From the NCBI RefSeq assembly GCF_001949145.1, contig NW_019091519.1:3700-67699 (forward strand): DNA of 64,000 nucleotides, read 5' to 3'. Source of the stretch: Acanthaster planci. Taxonomy: Eukaryota; Echinodermata; Asteroidea; Valvatida; Acanthasteridae. The notes below the pieces were generated by a model. It was not told where the DNA came from. It did not search any database and saw nothing but the letters and a program-made list of their open reading frames with translations. This document shows, piece by piece, positions 1 through 13,300 of this stretch. The position numbers and the translations under genes are program-made. Numbering within the stretch: position 1 is the first letter of the stretch; each line of letters opens with the position of its first letter.

Positions 1-1210
1 GGGGGCACTTTTAATGCTAATGAGCTGGTCAAAAATTCTCACTTGAATTAGTGGTCTGCACCCTGAATGGTAGAAAATCAAGATGGCCGTCCCATGAGAA
101 GTCTGTTGGGTATCATCCCTCATCCTAAGGTAAACCAAATTGCAACAGGTGCCAGAAGTTGTATGCTGCTGAATTTCAGCATTCAACAAAAGTGACAGCT
201 GATTCTATCACTCGATGGTGCAGAGGCCGGCGTTTATCCAATGCTGTGTACAGCGCCACAAACTCCACGGTTGCATTTCATTCCAAGCCCTGTGATTTCT
301 TACTTCAACTGCAAGGAATTGTTGTTTTCAGCTGCGTTGCTTTTTGTTGCCATCTGCTGGCTGCCTCAAGTACACCTGAATGAGATTAACGTTATCAGCC
401 CAAGGGTCCTGTGCATTGACAAGAACATGCTACAAGACCCAGGAAACTGATCACAGGGAGAGCTGCAGGATGTAACAAGCTGGCACTTTTGTGTTCAGGG
501 GAAATGCTGCTCTATCAACATCATTAACTCAAGTTGTTCCTCCTGTCGTGCTAGAACAGGAAAGTCGTTTCCAGAACCCATAAGAACAAAAACTCTATTG
601 GTAAAGATATACACGTACTCAGAACCTATAAGCATGAGTTTCTGTGAAAAATTAAAATAGGAATACGCTTAGACCAACACATATGAACAGGTGTTTTCTT
701 TTATGATTCCTAAAGGCCTCATTCAAATTTATGATTCTTTACATCGAGAATGAGAAAACTTGTTTTTAAAAATGAGTACCTTGATGATACAATAAAATTC
801 ATCGAGTAATTTTTCTTTACTCCGTAGCTCCATCTAATTTGGTAAGATCACATCATAACTGTGCTGACATCCCCAGGCTTATGCACAAACTTGTATTTAA
901 ATATAAATGAAATCTGATAGACGACGGGAAATGGAAAGTTTTCCGATTAAAGATAAATGAAATCTAATTAATGACGGAAAACTGAAATTTCTCTGAAAGG
1001 TTGGTGCAGAAATATGAGAAAACGAGGATGAAATTATTAACCAATGAATAAATGATCTGTGAGGGTGGGACAGAAACATGAATGCAATTTGTCAGCCGTC
1101 TTGTCTGCAGAGATGACTGCTTGGTAATCAGAAACCAGTCCTGTCTGGGTTTGACTTTTTTCACTGATCATATGATTTTTCTACATCTTCCCCCCCCTCC
1201 CCTCCTTTAC
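1..1210 (-). other. Left plexin intron 6 (partial)
   Basis: AT-rich sequence downstream of exon 6 on the minus strand. I see no further plexin exon, RNA gene or clear repeat. Two similar stretches around 900-1000 (AAATGAAATCT-A followed by A-GACGG-AAA) look like an imperfect local duplication. Confidence 0.7.
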
Positions 1211-1379
1211 CTTGCACTGCCGGAAGCTGGTCGCTTGGGGGCGTGTAGCAGCGGACCTTGGAGGCGTTGTTGGCAAAGTCCACCGCGGCTGGCTGCAAAG
1301 GGAGATCCCCAAACTTGCACTTGTAGACGAAGCTGCCGGCTGGGTCCAGCTGGGGCAGACCCCTGGTGGTTAGCGTCAG
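1211..1379 (-). CDS. PLXNB: Left plexin exon 6 (start of IPT-1)
   Basis: A 169-nt exon with acceptor GGTATAG and donor GGTAAAG, ending in phase 1. It reads LTLTTRGLPQLDPAGSF, VYKCKFGDLPLQPAAVDF, ANNASKVRCYTPPSDQLP and AVQ. The two cysteines and the C.FG motif are those of an IPT/TIG domain, and NAS is a possible glycosylation site. The next exon lies beyond the left edge of the window. Confidence 0.9.
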
Positions 1380-4300
1380 CTATACCGGCAAAAGAGAAAG
1401 ATTTACACAAAGCTCAGTTCAAAACTAGCGTGCGCATAAAATTAATCAACTTTTAAAAATTGTATTGCACAGAAAAGATTCATTTATGAATTTCAATTCC
1501 CCAAATTGTTCAAAAATACACATAAATTTTCCTTCTAGTCTACACCAAAAATGTAATATCTAAACACTAAATAAAAGTTCTCTTTTTCTATAGACTGTAC
1601 GCGATCATCATAAGAAAAAGTATCCTGAGTGAATATACCTATAAGTGCACATGTACAACCCAGTGTCTTGAAAATGTACGTTTGTACATGTCAAACAACA
1701 TCAATGAGGAAAACTAAAATTGCAAATATCAAAACAATTCTAACTGCGAAAATATTGTTACCAATTACTCGTCTCATGAAAGTTTTTCTAAAATGCAGTA
1801 AGTAACAAAATATTCCTAACACTGGCAAATCTTGTGGGGACCTGAAGTTGGACAACAGATTTAAGTAAGGTCCGACTCCTTTCACAAGTCCTCTCACAAG
1901 ACTGGTCATAAGTCCTTTCACAAGACCAGTCCTTAATTAATGGAATGAATACTGACAAAGGAATACTTCTGTCACATTTTGATAGCTTGCAACTTGGTTT
2001 GAGACTGAATAACTTGTGAGGGACTCGACTGCAACACTTTTTGACAACGGGCACAGTGTTAATTAAAAATGCTTTTTCCGGGGGTAACTATCTGGGGTTA
2101 ACTATCCGGGGTATAAGTGCTTGGAAGGTCACAAGCTTTTCTGGACATGAAAAAAGATCTGTTGTCATTTATTTTTTACCCATTATGCCCCTTTATCATT
2201 TAGCATATCTGTGTATTTTAGGTAAAATGTTGGAGGCTTCCCCTCCCCCCAAGAAAAATAAACTACAGCTGTCTTGATGTCTAATGCAATTAAAGACCAA
2301 CACATTAAGGAAATGCCAGGCTGAACCTCCACCCAGTCCCCAAATGCTTGACAATTACAGATTTTTCTCCAAAGCAGGGCCCTACTGACTGATGCGATTT
2401 CCTCTTTTTGCTCTTGAATTACATGGCAAGTCTGGTGAAGTCTGAGTTGACTGATGGTCGTTAGACGTGTCTCTGCCAAATCTGGATATTCAGTTTGACT
2501 CCCCACTCTCAGGAGAAAGTCTGCATCACCTATACCAGATTTCCTCTCCAAACGGAGCAGGGAGGGTCCCAGTGGGAGGGACTAGAAAGGTTCACTGTCC
2601 TCATGGCAGAAAGATCCGGAGAATGAGGTGACTTATGTACCAATTATACAACACCTGAATAAATCCCTCTCATCTCATTGGTGGACTGCCAGTGGCACGT
2701 CATGAATTATTCATCCCAATAAATGGCATGCAGCTGCATCGTGAAAACAGCTCGAATCCTTGGTACATACTTCGAATGTTAAATACCATCGTAGGCACGG
2801 CTGCACTATCGAAGGCACTCTAATAAGGGTCTTCACCCGAAATGGCAGACGAGAACAACAAACTAAAAATGAAACTCCTTATGACAGATAAAGAAATTTC
2901 TTCACTCTTGGGAGATACCGATAAAACACAAAGGAAAAAAATCAAATGCTATCAAAATGATTAGAGGAAACTGCTGGTCACCCAAGAACATCCGCTGAAG
3001 CCCAAAGGAGTCAGGACTAGAGGACTTCTAGTCTTCACTTTACACCAGACAAAATGGCAAATAAGCTAATGAACAGATTGTAGGGATCTTTTCAGGCATT
3101 TGTAATGAAAGAAATTGATGAATGATTTAACAAATAGTTATTATTTGTATCCCGACTATGCTGCTTTAACTGTGCTAAAATTGTAGACTTTCCTCAAAAG
3201 GGACCGCAATGACATCTACCAGTTCCAATTTTTTTTTGGGGGGGGTTATTATCAACACTTTTTAGCAAATTTCCCCAAACTACTTTTCTGAAAACAGAGC
3301 CCACCTTCCCGTGCTTTCTCATACATGTTGATTTACATGAGAAAGAAAAAGAACAGCTCGTGTGTGATTTGTGTCCCAAGAATGCTGTCTAAATAACTTC
3401 AGGTTTATTTTAGATTGCAAGAGTGTAGCGGCACGGCAGCGGAACGCATGAATGGCAAAATGCTTCATGTATTGGCATAAGGTTTTCGACGGCAATCGTG
3501 GTTCTTCAGGGAAATCTGACTCTGTTGCAAACTGGTAGCTGGTTCCGATAAAACCCAGGCGAGTAATACCCTAGCGTTTGGCAAGGAAGGAATGCTACTT
3601 CCTTGTGCGTCATTCAGCAATTTATCTGCGCAAGGTGCAGAACGCTACAATTGGTAAATGCTACAGTGATTATCCGTTTACGTAAGGCAAGTCCTGGGAC
3701 TCTGCCCCAATTTTCATGAGCCCCCACTTTATCAGGACTGAGACCGACATTTTGCCAGCAGAATGCCATTAAGACACTTTCCATTTCACTTTCAGGAGAA
3801 AACACCCATACAAAACATCCAGAACATGTCAAAATACAAGAGTGCATAATAAACTGTCCAGGTAACACTAACAACAGAGCCAAGTTTTGATTTCTCTCCA
3901 TCCAAAAATGGAATTGATTCTCTAATCATGGCCTCTTTGATCTACTTTCAGTTTTGCCTTTCTAGAGGATTTTCAAAAGATCAAAACACCAAGCCCACTT
4001 ACTGTTAAGCTTTGCATGATCGAATTCATCGGTTCACTCCTGTTTGTTAGCGGTCTGCAAAAAGCTTTATTTTTCATTTGACTTTTGATTTCAATTCACT
4101 TGCTATGAGATCAAGTAAATTTTCTAGTAACTGAAGCTAGAAGCCTAATCAATATTTAACTGAAATGAGGTGAACTGTTCCAGTCTCCATGACAGTGCAC
4201 CTTGCCAAACAGGAAGGAAAGACGGAAAATCAGCAAAAAATATCTGGATGGCTTTCAGAGCAGGAAGATCGGCAAGTGACCAACCTTGAACAAAAGTCAA

Positions 4301-7300
4301 CTTCACCACACAAACCCAGATGTCCTGCATGTAAATGTTTGGCTGGAAAACCAATCACTTAACGGGCTTTAAGAAACTGATATCAGTAAGTTTGTAAAAG
4401 CTGCATTTTGCATGTTTAAAACCAAAGATAATACTACTACCACATGTAGCCTTCTTAAAGAAAGTACATTGTAAGTTTCATCTTCTACATTTACAAATTT
4501 CTTTTTTTAAGATTCCCTGCAGGACAAACCTCTGTCTAAAGTTTGTTGAACTTAAAGTTAACAAGTTTCTCAACAACAGTGATTCACAATCAGATCTACA
4601 AAGGTTGTTGGCAAACAACATATTGTGCAGTTTGACTCAATGTGATCTGCGTGTTTTTTCCTTTTTCTGTTGCCAATTCCTTAAAAATATTTTTGCAACG
4701 TGCACTGCTACACGTTTTGCTCCCATGAATACACAAACCCTACAAGGTTATAGTTGCAACTCCCGTCATCCCAAACTCCATATTTTCCACAGCAGTCGGA
4801 ACAAGTTGTTCAGTGTAAACACTATTCCCTCGTCCCCTCCACCCCCCTCTTACGTATGGGCTTGAAACATCAGAGACCCCCTCATGAAATGTAATTCTGA
4901 CACGTATTTAATCACGCGATTGTGTACAAAAGACAAAGATGTTGTTGACAAAGCACTCCAGCATTCCTGGATGCAGGTGAAATATTACTCTGTTCATCCA
5001 AACTGAGTGCTGATTTGATGAGCACCCATCGTAAGTGTGGGTCTACTGCAGTCAACTTGAGCTTGATACGGATTACATATGTATCAGTGGTCAGCGACAT
5101 CTCAGTAAGCAGACTGCAATATTCAGAGGGAATTTCTGTATTCCTTTCCAGGTTTTTTCTTTTTTTTTTTCTTTCCTCTCAAAATCGACAGGATAAGCAT
5201 CAGCTTTAAAAATACAACTATTCCACACCAGCAGTGTGGACCTGTATACCAGTGCACGTGTAAATTTGCAAAACAAACAAACAAACAAACAACTTCCGAT
5301 GTTATTTAACAACAGTAAACTGGAGTATCTGTCTATCAACTTTCCGCCCACAGAGGCCCTTATATTTAGCCAATACATTATCTACATGAATTTTATAAGT
5401 ACATGTACTCTTGAAATGCTTAGCCACATCATGACTGCTTGAGGGGCATGCACAGGGCATATGGATGGGAGATTCTGATATCTGCTGTAGTACTGAGATA
5501 TCCAGCTAACATGTCTTTCAACACTTTTGACAAGATTTCACCTAGAGATACAAATTCAGGTGAAAGGCTTGATGCAACTATTGCCTACTCCTTCCTTCGA
5601 CAAGGGGGAAAAAACACTAGCCCTGATGAGCTGGCACACTGCAGCGGCTTGATTGGATCGGTAGTTAAACGACAAGAAATGAGGGGCAAATCCCCTACAG
5701 TCAGGCCAGCCATGCCGGATTACCCCGACTATCTAAAATTACCTCTTGCGTTCTGGTGCTGGGCGTGTTGAGCGGCTCCACAGATAAGATGGCAATGCAC
5801 TGGTCCAGCTTCCCCAGCCAGCGCAGATTGGAAGGGTCCTCTGACCCGACGCACTCGCTCTGACTCCGTCTTGTGCAGCTACAAGGATTCAACGAAAGCG
5901 AAAGACAGAAAAGTGGGCACAGAACTTAGTTTCTTTTTGAAGAAATGTCCAGAACAAAGTTCAACGCATGAAGGGAAGTCAGTCTTAACAGGCATGAAAT
6001 CTGATTCTTTAAATCATACCACTGACAAGATATTCAGATAACATTTTTCAGCCTAAAACACTGTGTTTTCAAGACTAAATAATTTGAAAATGAAACAAGG
6101 ACTTGAGCAGCTTCCAATACAGTCACCCATGAGCAATGACAGAAATCAAAACAGTCATATTGGTATGGGTTGTTAAATATACATGTGGTTCAACCATATC
6201 ACAGTTCCAAATTCCTACATTTTCAGTACAGTTTTTAAAACCCCTTGGGGATTAGAATTAAATGAAGTGCGTGAACAATAACAGGCATTGTAACTTAAGT
6301 GCAGCATTGCTCTGAGAAATAAATACACTGAACCCCAGAAATTCTGGAGAATTCCTGGGAACAATTGGTGACTGATCAATTATCCACACTGAAACCGATC
6401 TTCGGTGGTAACGAAAGCTGCCACAGAAAAAGAAGGGGAAAAAAATGTGAAAATGCAAAAATAAACATGTTCAGACACAGCCCTGAATCAGTCATCTCGA
6501 ATGTTATTCGTGCCAGCTCAGGTTGCATTTACAGGAACAATAGAGCGTCCACGACACAACGTGCGGGATGAACAGAGAGAGAAAAAAGGAACACAAAATC
6601 CTCTTCTGAATAATATGAAAACAGTTACAAAAGAAATGCACGGTTTGAAAATGAGTTCCGTTCAATAATCTTTTATACACGCTGTTTTCTTCAGCCAATC
6701 CAAAGCAAGGATTTTCATTTTTCTGCCCTCAGATTGGATTGTGAGTTCTGTTTTTCATTTCCAACCACAGTATCAAATGACAGTCTGCTATTGAGCGACA
6801 CAACCAGGCAATTGACAGTTTGCTGCAAAAGATGACTGGAAACACTGCTGGTAGACTTTGTAAGTAACAATTTGTGCCGTACGGCATAGGTAGATCCTGC
6901 AATGAGGACTGCAAACAAGAACAAGCTAAATCATAATGTACTGGAATTTCCTCTATTTATCCCACCAAAGAAAGGTATTTGATGCAAAGAAAAGACTTCC
7001 CAAAAATAAGGGGTGAACTGCAAGTACATGGCGTACATGCATCCAAAACATAGTTTCTATTAGAAATAGGGACATCCAAGACAATGAGCTAAGATAATGC
7101 ATGTTTGCTCCTGAACCAGAGTTGATGTGCATTTGTGCTTATATCAGCATGGCAACTAAGCACGCTTGCTGTTAGTGGGGTTTTTTTTGGGGGGGGCTGC
7201 AACTTTCATTTACCATGAGAAATCTTTGTCTGGTTCCATGCTTACGATTCACGGGATGGAATCCAGACCGACTGTAATTTTAGATTTTCCTTGGAAAGGT

Positions 7301-10300
7301 TATCCTCTGGAACCACAGACCACAAAGGAAAAATGAACTATCAAGCAATACAATTTAAGATTCAATTTAAAATATGGCTGAGAAAATATTGTGACCTATT
7401 GGGTCAGAAAAAAACATCAGCAAGCACCTGGACTACACCTGCAAACTCAAATTTGTACAAATATACTTATGCACTTGGTCAAAAGGAGACAAGGTGGTAA
7501 TTACAATTTACATATACATGGTGTCAGTTCAATACTAGCTGTATAAAGATATCTCTGTGCAACCAGATCATTGCAAAATATACACATCAATTTGTAAAAT
7601 GACACTTGATCCGCATTATCAGAAAGCTGCAGCCCCTATATGATATCTGCAAAGACCCCCTGTGGGCCCCAAGGGATGTGTCTGAAGTATGTCAGTGGTG
7701 GGTATAACCTCTGACCCCATGGACTAGGAACAGTCCCCACGTATCGGCAGCTCAATGGTTATACCGCACAGCAAGACAAGTAGGGGGGGTGGGATCGGGT
7801 GTGAGGGGAGTGTTTCCTCTTTCTAAATATATCTCTTCCGGGAAGTGGGGAATTGTTTCTCATGTTCATGAGAAGGCCTCTGTCTTCTATTATATCACAA
7901 CTGGTAAATGTAGACATGTTTAGAGAGGATGCCTTCATTTTTCAAGTGGGTTATTGAACATGGCCTATGATACCGGTACTCGTTTACGAGGCCTCCTGTA
8001 AAGAGAGGAATGTTTATCCTCTCAGAATTGCTTCTGAACAATAAATTGAAGGTGCGCCGTGAGCAAAGCTATGCACCCAAAGGCCTTGTTGATTTCCTTA
8101 GGGAGGAGCTACAGTGAACGCCACAAACCGAATATCATTTCTAAGCTGTGGGGGGAAAAATTCTTTCTCAGTCTCAACGGAGTCATGTACCAAACTGCCA
8201 ACTGGTTTGCCTTTGTTGGACTATCTTGCTTACAGAGCGTGCGGGGAGGTGGGAGAAGAGTTGCCCAGTCACAGGAAATTGCTACAGGACCAGGGCCGCA
8301 AACATTTCCATGTGCATCTGGAGTTTGTCAATTGGTGTCGGGTGTGCACATTTCTAGTTCCGGTTCTGGGTGGATGTTGGGGCGGGTCGGTAGGAAGATA
8401 TGATTACCAACACAGTGAGGCCTACCGACGGACTCGAATTTCTCAATGCCAGCATGAAGAAGAAACCTTTATCTCTTCTTGCATACCCTGTCTGCTTATC
8501 CTCTCATAATGATGTAATTCAGAAATTATTCATGCCGTTTCAAAGATTTCCAATGAAAAATTCAACCGGTCTGCTAGATAATCATTTTTTTAAAGTGCAC
8601 TGCACTCACAAATGACATGTCCAGGTACACAAACAAGCTGAAGTACTCCATCATTGGATTACATGCATATGACATCTGATGATGAGCAATGTTGCAGTCT
8701 CTGGTATTTTTCAAGGCCATTTGACTCTGGACTGTGTTGCCTTTTGATTGAAGATGATGGGTAGATTTTTAATGAGTACGCAGTGGATTACACTATTGCA
8801 TGATCTGGGTATGCACACGGGGTTCCACTGTGCACAACGACAAACGGTCTAAATGCACCTTTTTAAAAACATGCATACCGGTAAGTGCAAATTCTGAAAA
8901 CTTGGCAACCAAACCTACGCATGTGGCAGTGAGACATTGAAGTTTGGGAAATGATTCTAAAATAATCACCAATTCAAGACCTCTTTGCCGGTATTGTGGT
9001 TGAGTCCCTCTAGTGTCCCTCAGCAAGTCCCTTCACAAGTCCTGTTACGGGTCCTCTCACTAGACCAGTCATACATTTAAGTAGCACAGTGAATGATTAC
9101 AGAGGGAAGGTTTTGTCATAGTTTATTTGGATACTTTGCGACTTGGCTAAAGACTGAATGACTTATGGCAGACTTGTAATGGGCTTGCAGGAACTTCTTG
9201 GGGGCTCAATTACAACACTACACAGAGGCTACTGTTACATTAAGTGTGATCGCCTGTTCTGTTTTTTAGCCATGTTCACACAGGACTTACCAAGATGATG
9301 GCTACCTTTCTCAGTTTAAGTCCGGTCATTTTTAATGGCCAACTTCTGACCACGAAAAATTCCTGGGACAATTTCCCGAGACGGAAAGTCCAGGACAGCG
9401 CGAGTTGGGAAACGCAGAGGACAGTAGCCCTGTGGAGCGTGCATGCCGCCCAAGCACAACGGCATATTTCATACATGTACAGTGAAACTACGTACGTGCA
9501 TTGCACAGTTTGCTGTGGTGTGGCATGTGGCAAATATTTCCAATATATTGGATGTATTAACTGGTGTTAAGAGTGCACCATTTCTAGATGATGATGAGGA
9601 TGGTAATGTTGTGTCTAAGGAAACAAACAAATGCAGAAAGGTCACTCTAAGCACCCTCATAAGCCATTGCACTGCCAGTTGGGTTACTTTTCCTGCAGTT
9701 CAGTTTCGGTAAAATTTTCCCCGGTCAAAAGTCCAAGTGCGGACAGTGGTCACATTTGACCTTTTTTTTTTCTGACAGTGGCTCCATAAAATCCACTGGG
9801 AAAAAAGTCCAGTGCAAACAGGGCTTTATTGCAAGCTTCTACACATGCTTGTGTGGGAGAAAGATTGAGTAGAAATGTACTTTTTCTGAAGTGAGCACCA
9901 GCCGCAGTAGGGGTCACCAACACCATTGCCGATTCCCAGGCAATCCTCACAGGTTGTGTGAGCGGAGCAGTCCTCCACAGGAATCTTATGGATCTAAAGA
10001 TAGTGCCAAAATAAAAAGAGAAAATGAAAACATTATACCATCACCAATTAAAGAAACTTGAGATATTTCTGCCCAAACCCTCTCTGAATCCAGCCAAATT
10101 TACCACTGCGAGGGGTATCCACGGCAACACTAATGGTACATGTATATGTTCTCTAACATACCCGGTACCAAGGATGTCAAATCCTAAGACCATATGAGCA
10201 ACATGTTCCCCAATCCATGCAGTTAAGTCCACATACATGTACAGTGTGTGCTGCGTAATGTATGTGTTTGGAGGTTGTAATCCCAGGAGAAAAATACATG

Positions 10301-13300
10301 GCTCATCCACTTTGCAGCTTAGCAATGATGATATATACGTCTTGGTTTATACATGTACGCCTCAACTAACAAAAAGTACAATTGTAACCCACATTAGCGT
10401 ATGCCGTACATTTGGCTGTAAATACATCATTCACAAAAGATAAACAAATTGACAGCATTAGTCAATCCATCCAAGCCCATCATGACATTCAATCAACCAA
10501 TCCAGATTATGCTTTAATGTATTACACAACAATTCCTCATAGCCAGAATCCTGAATTGTAAATGATTTCCAATGATTAAACTTTAACAATTCAAAATAGT
10601 ACAAAATTACGATATTGACACTAAAAACTGGTCTGCAATAGGTGTTTCAAACAAAATTTTCATATACCTTAATATAGTAAAGGTTGAACAAAACTATAGT
10701 AAATGTTGAACGTGCATGTACCGGTATACTAAGATGGACTTGATGCTCCTTAAGAAGTGATGCTCTTCCAAATAAGAAATTTGTTGCTGGATTTTAGAGA
10801 ATTTAGAAGGTTCTCGGAAAAATTCTTGAGGATCCATTACATCAGTTGTCTGGCCAAATCAATGAGTCCCTTTAATTCCAGTGTCACACAGGTAACACAT
10901 GCAGTCATGATTGGCAGCTAAATGCCCACGAGCCTCGGGACCAAATATTTCCTGTCTTGAGAGTTCGACAAGAAAGGCTGCTGTGACCTGGGGATTGAAC
11001 TCAAGCAGAGGAATGACTGCATCTCATTTACTGCCACAAACCTGTCTTTGTGACTCACAGGGGGGAAAGACAACTCAAGGAAGACGATCCCTTCCTCATT
11101 TACGGTGCCTCAACATTTCGCTATGGCGACAGTTGCTTGTTATCTCTGGATGCTTCTCCAAAATGGAGGCTGTTGGGGAAAAGCCCTTGTTGCCTCTCCC
11201 AAACATTCACTGACGCATTCAAAAATATCATCCAGGTTTTCCCCTGGACATTGTTTGAAGTTGATAAGGAGGGCATTCATGGACAAGCCCACCTGAAGGT
11301 GAACAATGCCTGGGATTTCCCACAAAATTGAATCCACTGTACGTGTACATGCAATATTACTGGGTTTCCCCCAAAACACAAGCATAAATGTATTTCAAAA
11401 CCTGTTGGTTTCAAGTTCTGCACTCAAAATTCATTTCTCGCCTGGAAGCAGTGACTTTTGCAATGGTTTTCCTGCTAACATCAAAATGGTACCATGCATT
11501 GGTTCTTGGTACCTTAGGTAAAAAGAAGTGTCATTTTAAAACAACAATATGCATGTACACATCTTGTACTAGAAGCCAAGAATAACATTCCATTCCAATT
11601 TTTCCATCAAAATCCCTGAACACAAAAATATGGTTATATTTAACCTACCCGGTACACTTAACATTTGAAAACAATTTAGTCAAGTTCCTAATTACACAGA
11701 ATGCAATTTGTAATTTGGGGAAAAGGGTGGGAACATCTCTACAAAAGCAATCCTTCCTGAAACCCATTTTCAAAAATCCCAAACAACAAATCACGTTGTC
11801 ACTGCTTACATGCTGATCAAGTTGAACCTGAATAAATCCGTACACTAAACACGCAGTGCCTGTAGTGCTTGTGTGACAGTAATAATGTATGGGTCCCCCA
11901 ACTTGTTTACGCCCTGCCAGACTTGGCAAAGAGCTCAATGTTGTAAAACAGAAGACTACGCATGCATGAAATTGGCTGGAGGGCAAATTGCAATCAAGCC
12001 ACCACCCCCCCCTCGCACTTTCCCTCCTTGTAACCTCACAGTGAGTACATGTACATGTACACTGCGCGTGTATCGTTGTGCAATGTACATGTACTGTACA
12101 TGTACATTCCGAGCTATGCATGTACCGTACATGTAGATGTACATGTACATGCAGGCCAACATTTTATATGTGACCGGCTCTAGAAATATGGGTACTACAT
12201 GTACATGAAGGCCAACATATTATATGTGACCGGCTCTAGAAATATGGGTACTACATGTACATGCAGGCCAACATATTATATGTGACCGGCTCTAGAAATA
12301 TGGGTACTACATATACATGTACATGCAGGCCAACATTTTAAATGTGACCGGCTCTAGAAATATGGGTACTACATGTACATGTAGGTTGCCAGATTCAAGT
12401 TATGAGTTTTTGATACGGCTGGATTCTGCTATGTACATGTGCATCAAAAGCTACAATTTGATATACGAATGACCCCTGTAGTGCACTGCGTTCCATAGAT
12501 ACATGTGTGTACACATTTCTATATCCACATTTTTGGATTGAATAACAGCACTTTTCGAGAAAAAGCTCATAAAGTGTAGTGCTTGAAAACACAATGCTAT
12601 GAAGATTTCTTACTGAATGATCAATGTTTCATCTTTATTCATCAGTATCCATGTTTGTAGTCACAAATTCTGAGAATATAAATTTTTTTGAAACTATTAA
12701 CGGAAAAAATGCAAAATCACATTTTGGAAGAAATTTGGCCCTCTCCAAATAAAACAGGCCATTTCGTGTTTTGGCATTGCGCGACTTAATACCCTTTTTG
12801 CAGAGCGGGTCACATATCGTAAATGTATTTACATGTGTAATGTCATAGTGTCAGTACAACCATGTTTGATACAACAATGGAAGTGGACCAAAGGGTCAGA
12901 TCAAACGATGTAGAAGGACCACATGACCACACAGATTCATTGTAATCGTCCACCACTGCAGTAGACGAAACGTTTGGTTAGCAACCTACAGTCAACCGGT
13001 ATGTCTTACACAGTACGTGTACATGTATGTGCAAACCAGACAGTGGAGTTTATTTCTCATAAATAACAGCAAATTCTCTATCAAATCACTGTACTGCTAC
13101 ATGTGTGCAAACTGAGGCTGCATCCGAATCTCTTGTCTAGAGCTAGGTCTAAGTCTTCGCTCCATTGGAAATGCGTGGAGACGCCCAGACAGTAGACCTA
13201 GCCGTAGCTCTGGAAGCCCGTTTCGGACACGGCCTAAGACTAAAATATTTCCAGTCCAAATCTCAGATCTGGGTGAAGACTTAGAATTTCTTTACACCAC

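Larger units (their letters stand above)
1380..5742 (-). other. Left plexin intron 5
   Basis: A 4.4-kb intron (2.3 kb in the right copy). It contains one copy of a dispersed repeat (about 1870-2040), a T/G homopolymer run near 3229-3245 and an (AAAC)n tract near 5270-5291. The first 100 or so bases after exon 5 align with the right copy, so the introns are homologous. No gene was recognised. Confidence 0.7.

Noticed and set aside
8114-8509. 131-codon open frame on the plus strand
   Set aside because: No recognisable domain, and three overlapping frames are open here, as expected by chance.
11645-12121. 158-codon open frame on the minus strand
   Set aside because: Its N-terminal part is translated TGTACA repeat (CTCTVHVH type); the rest is unlike any protein I know.
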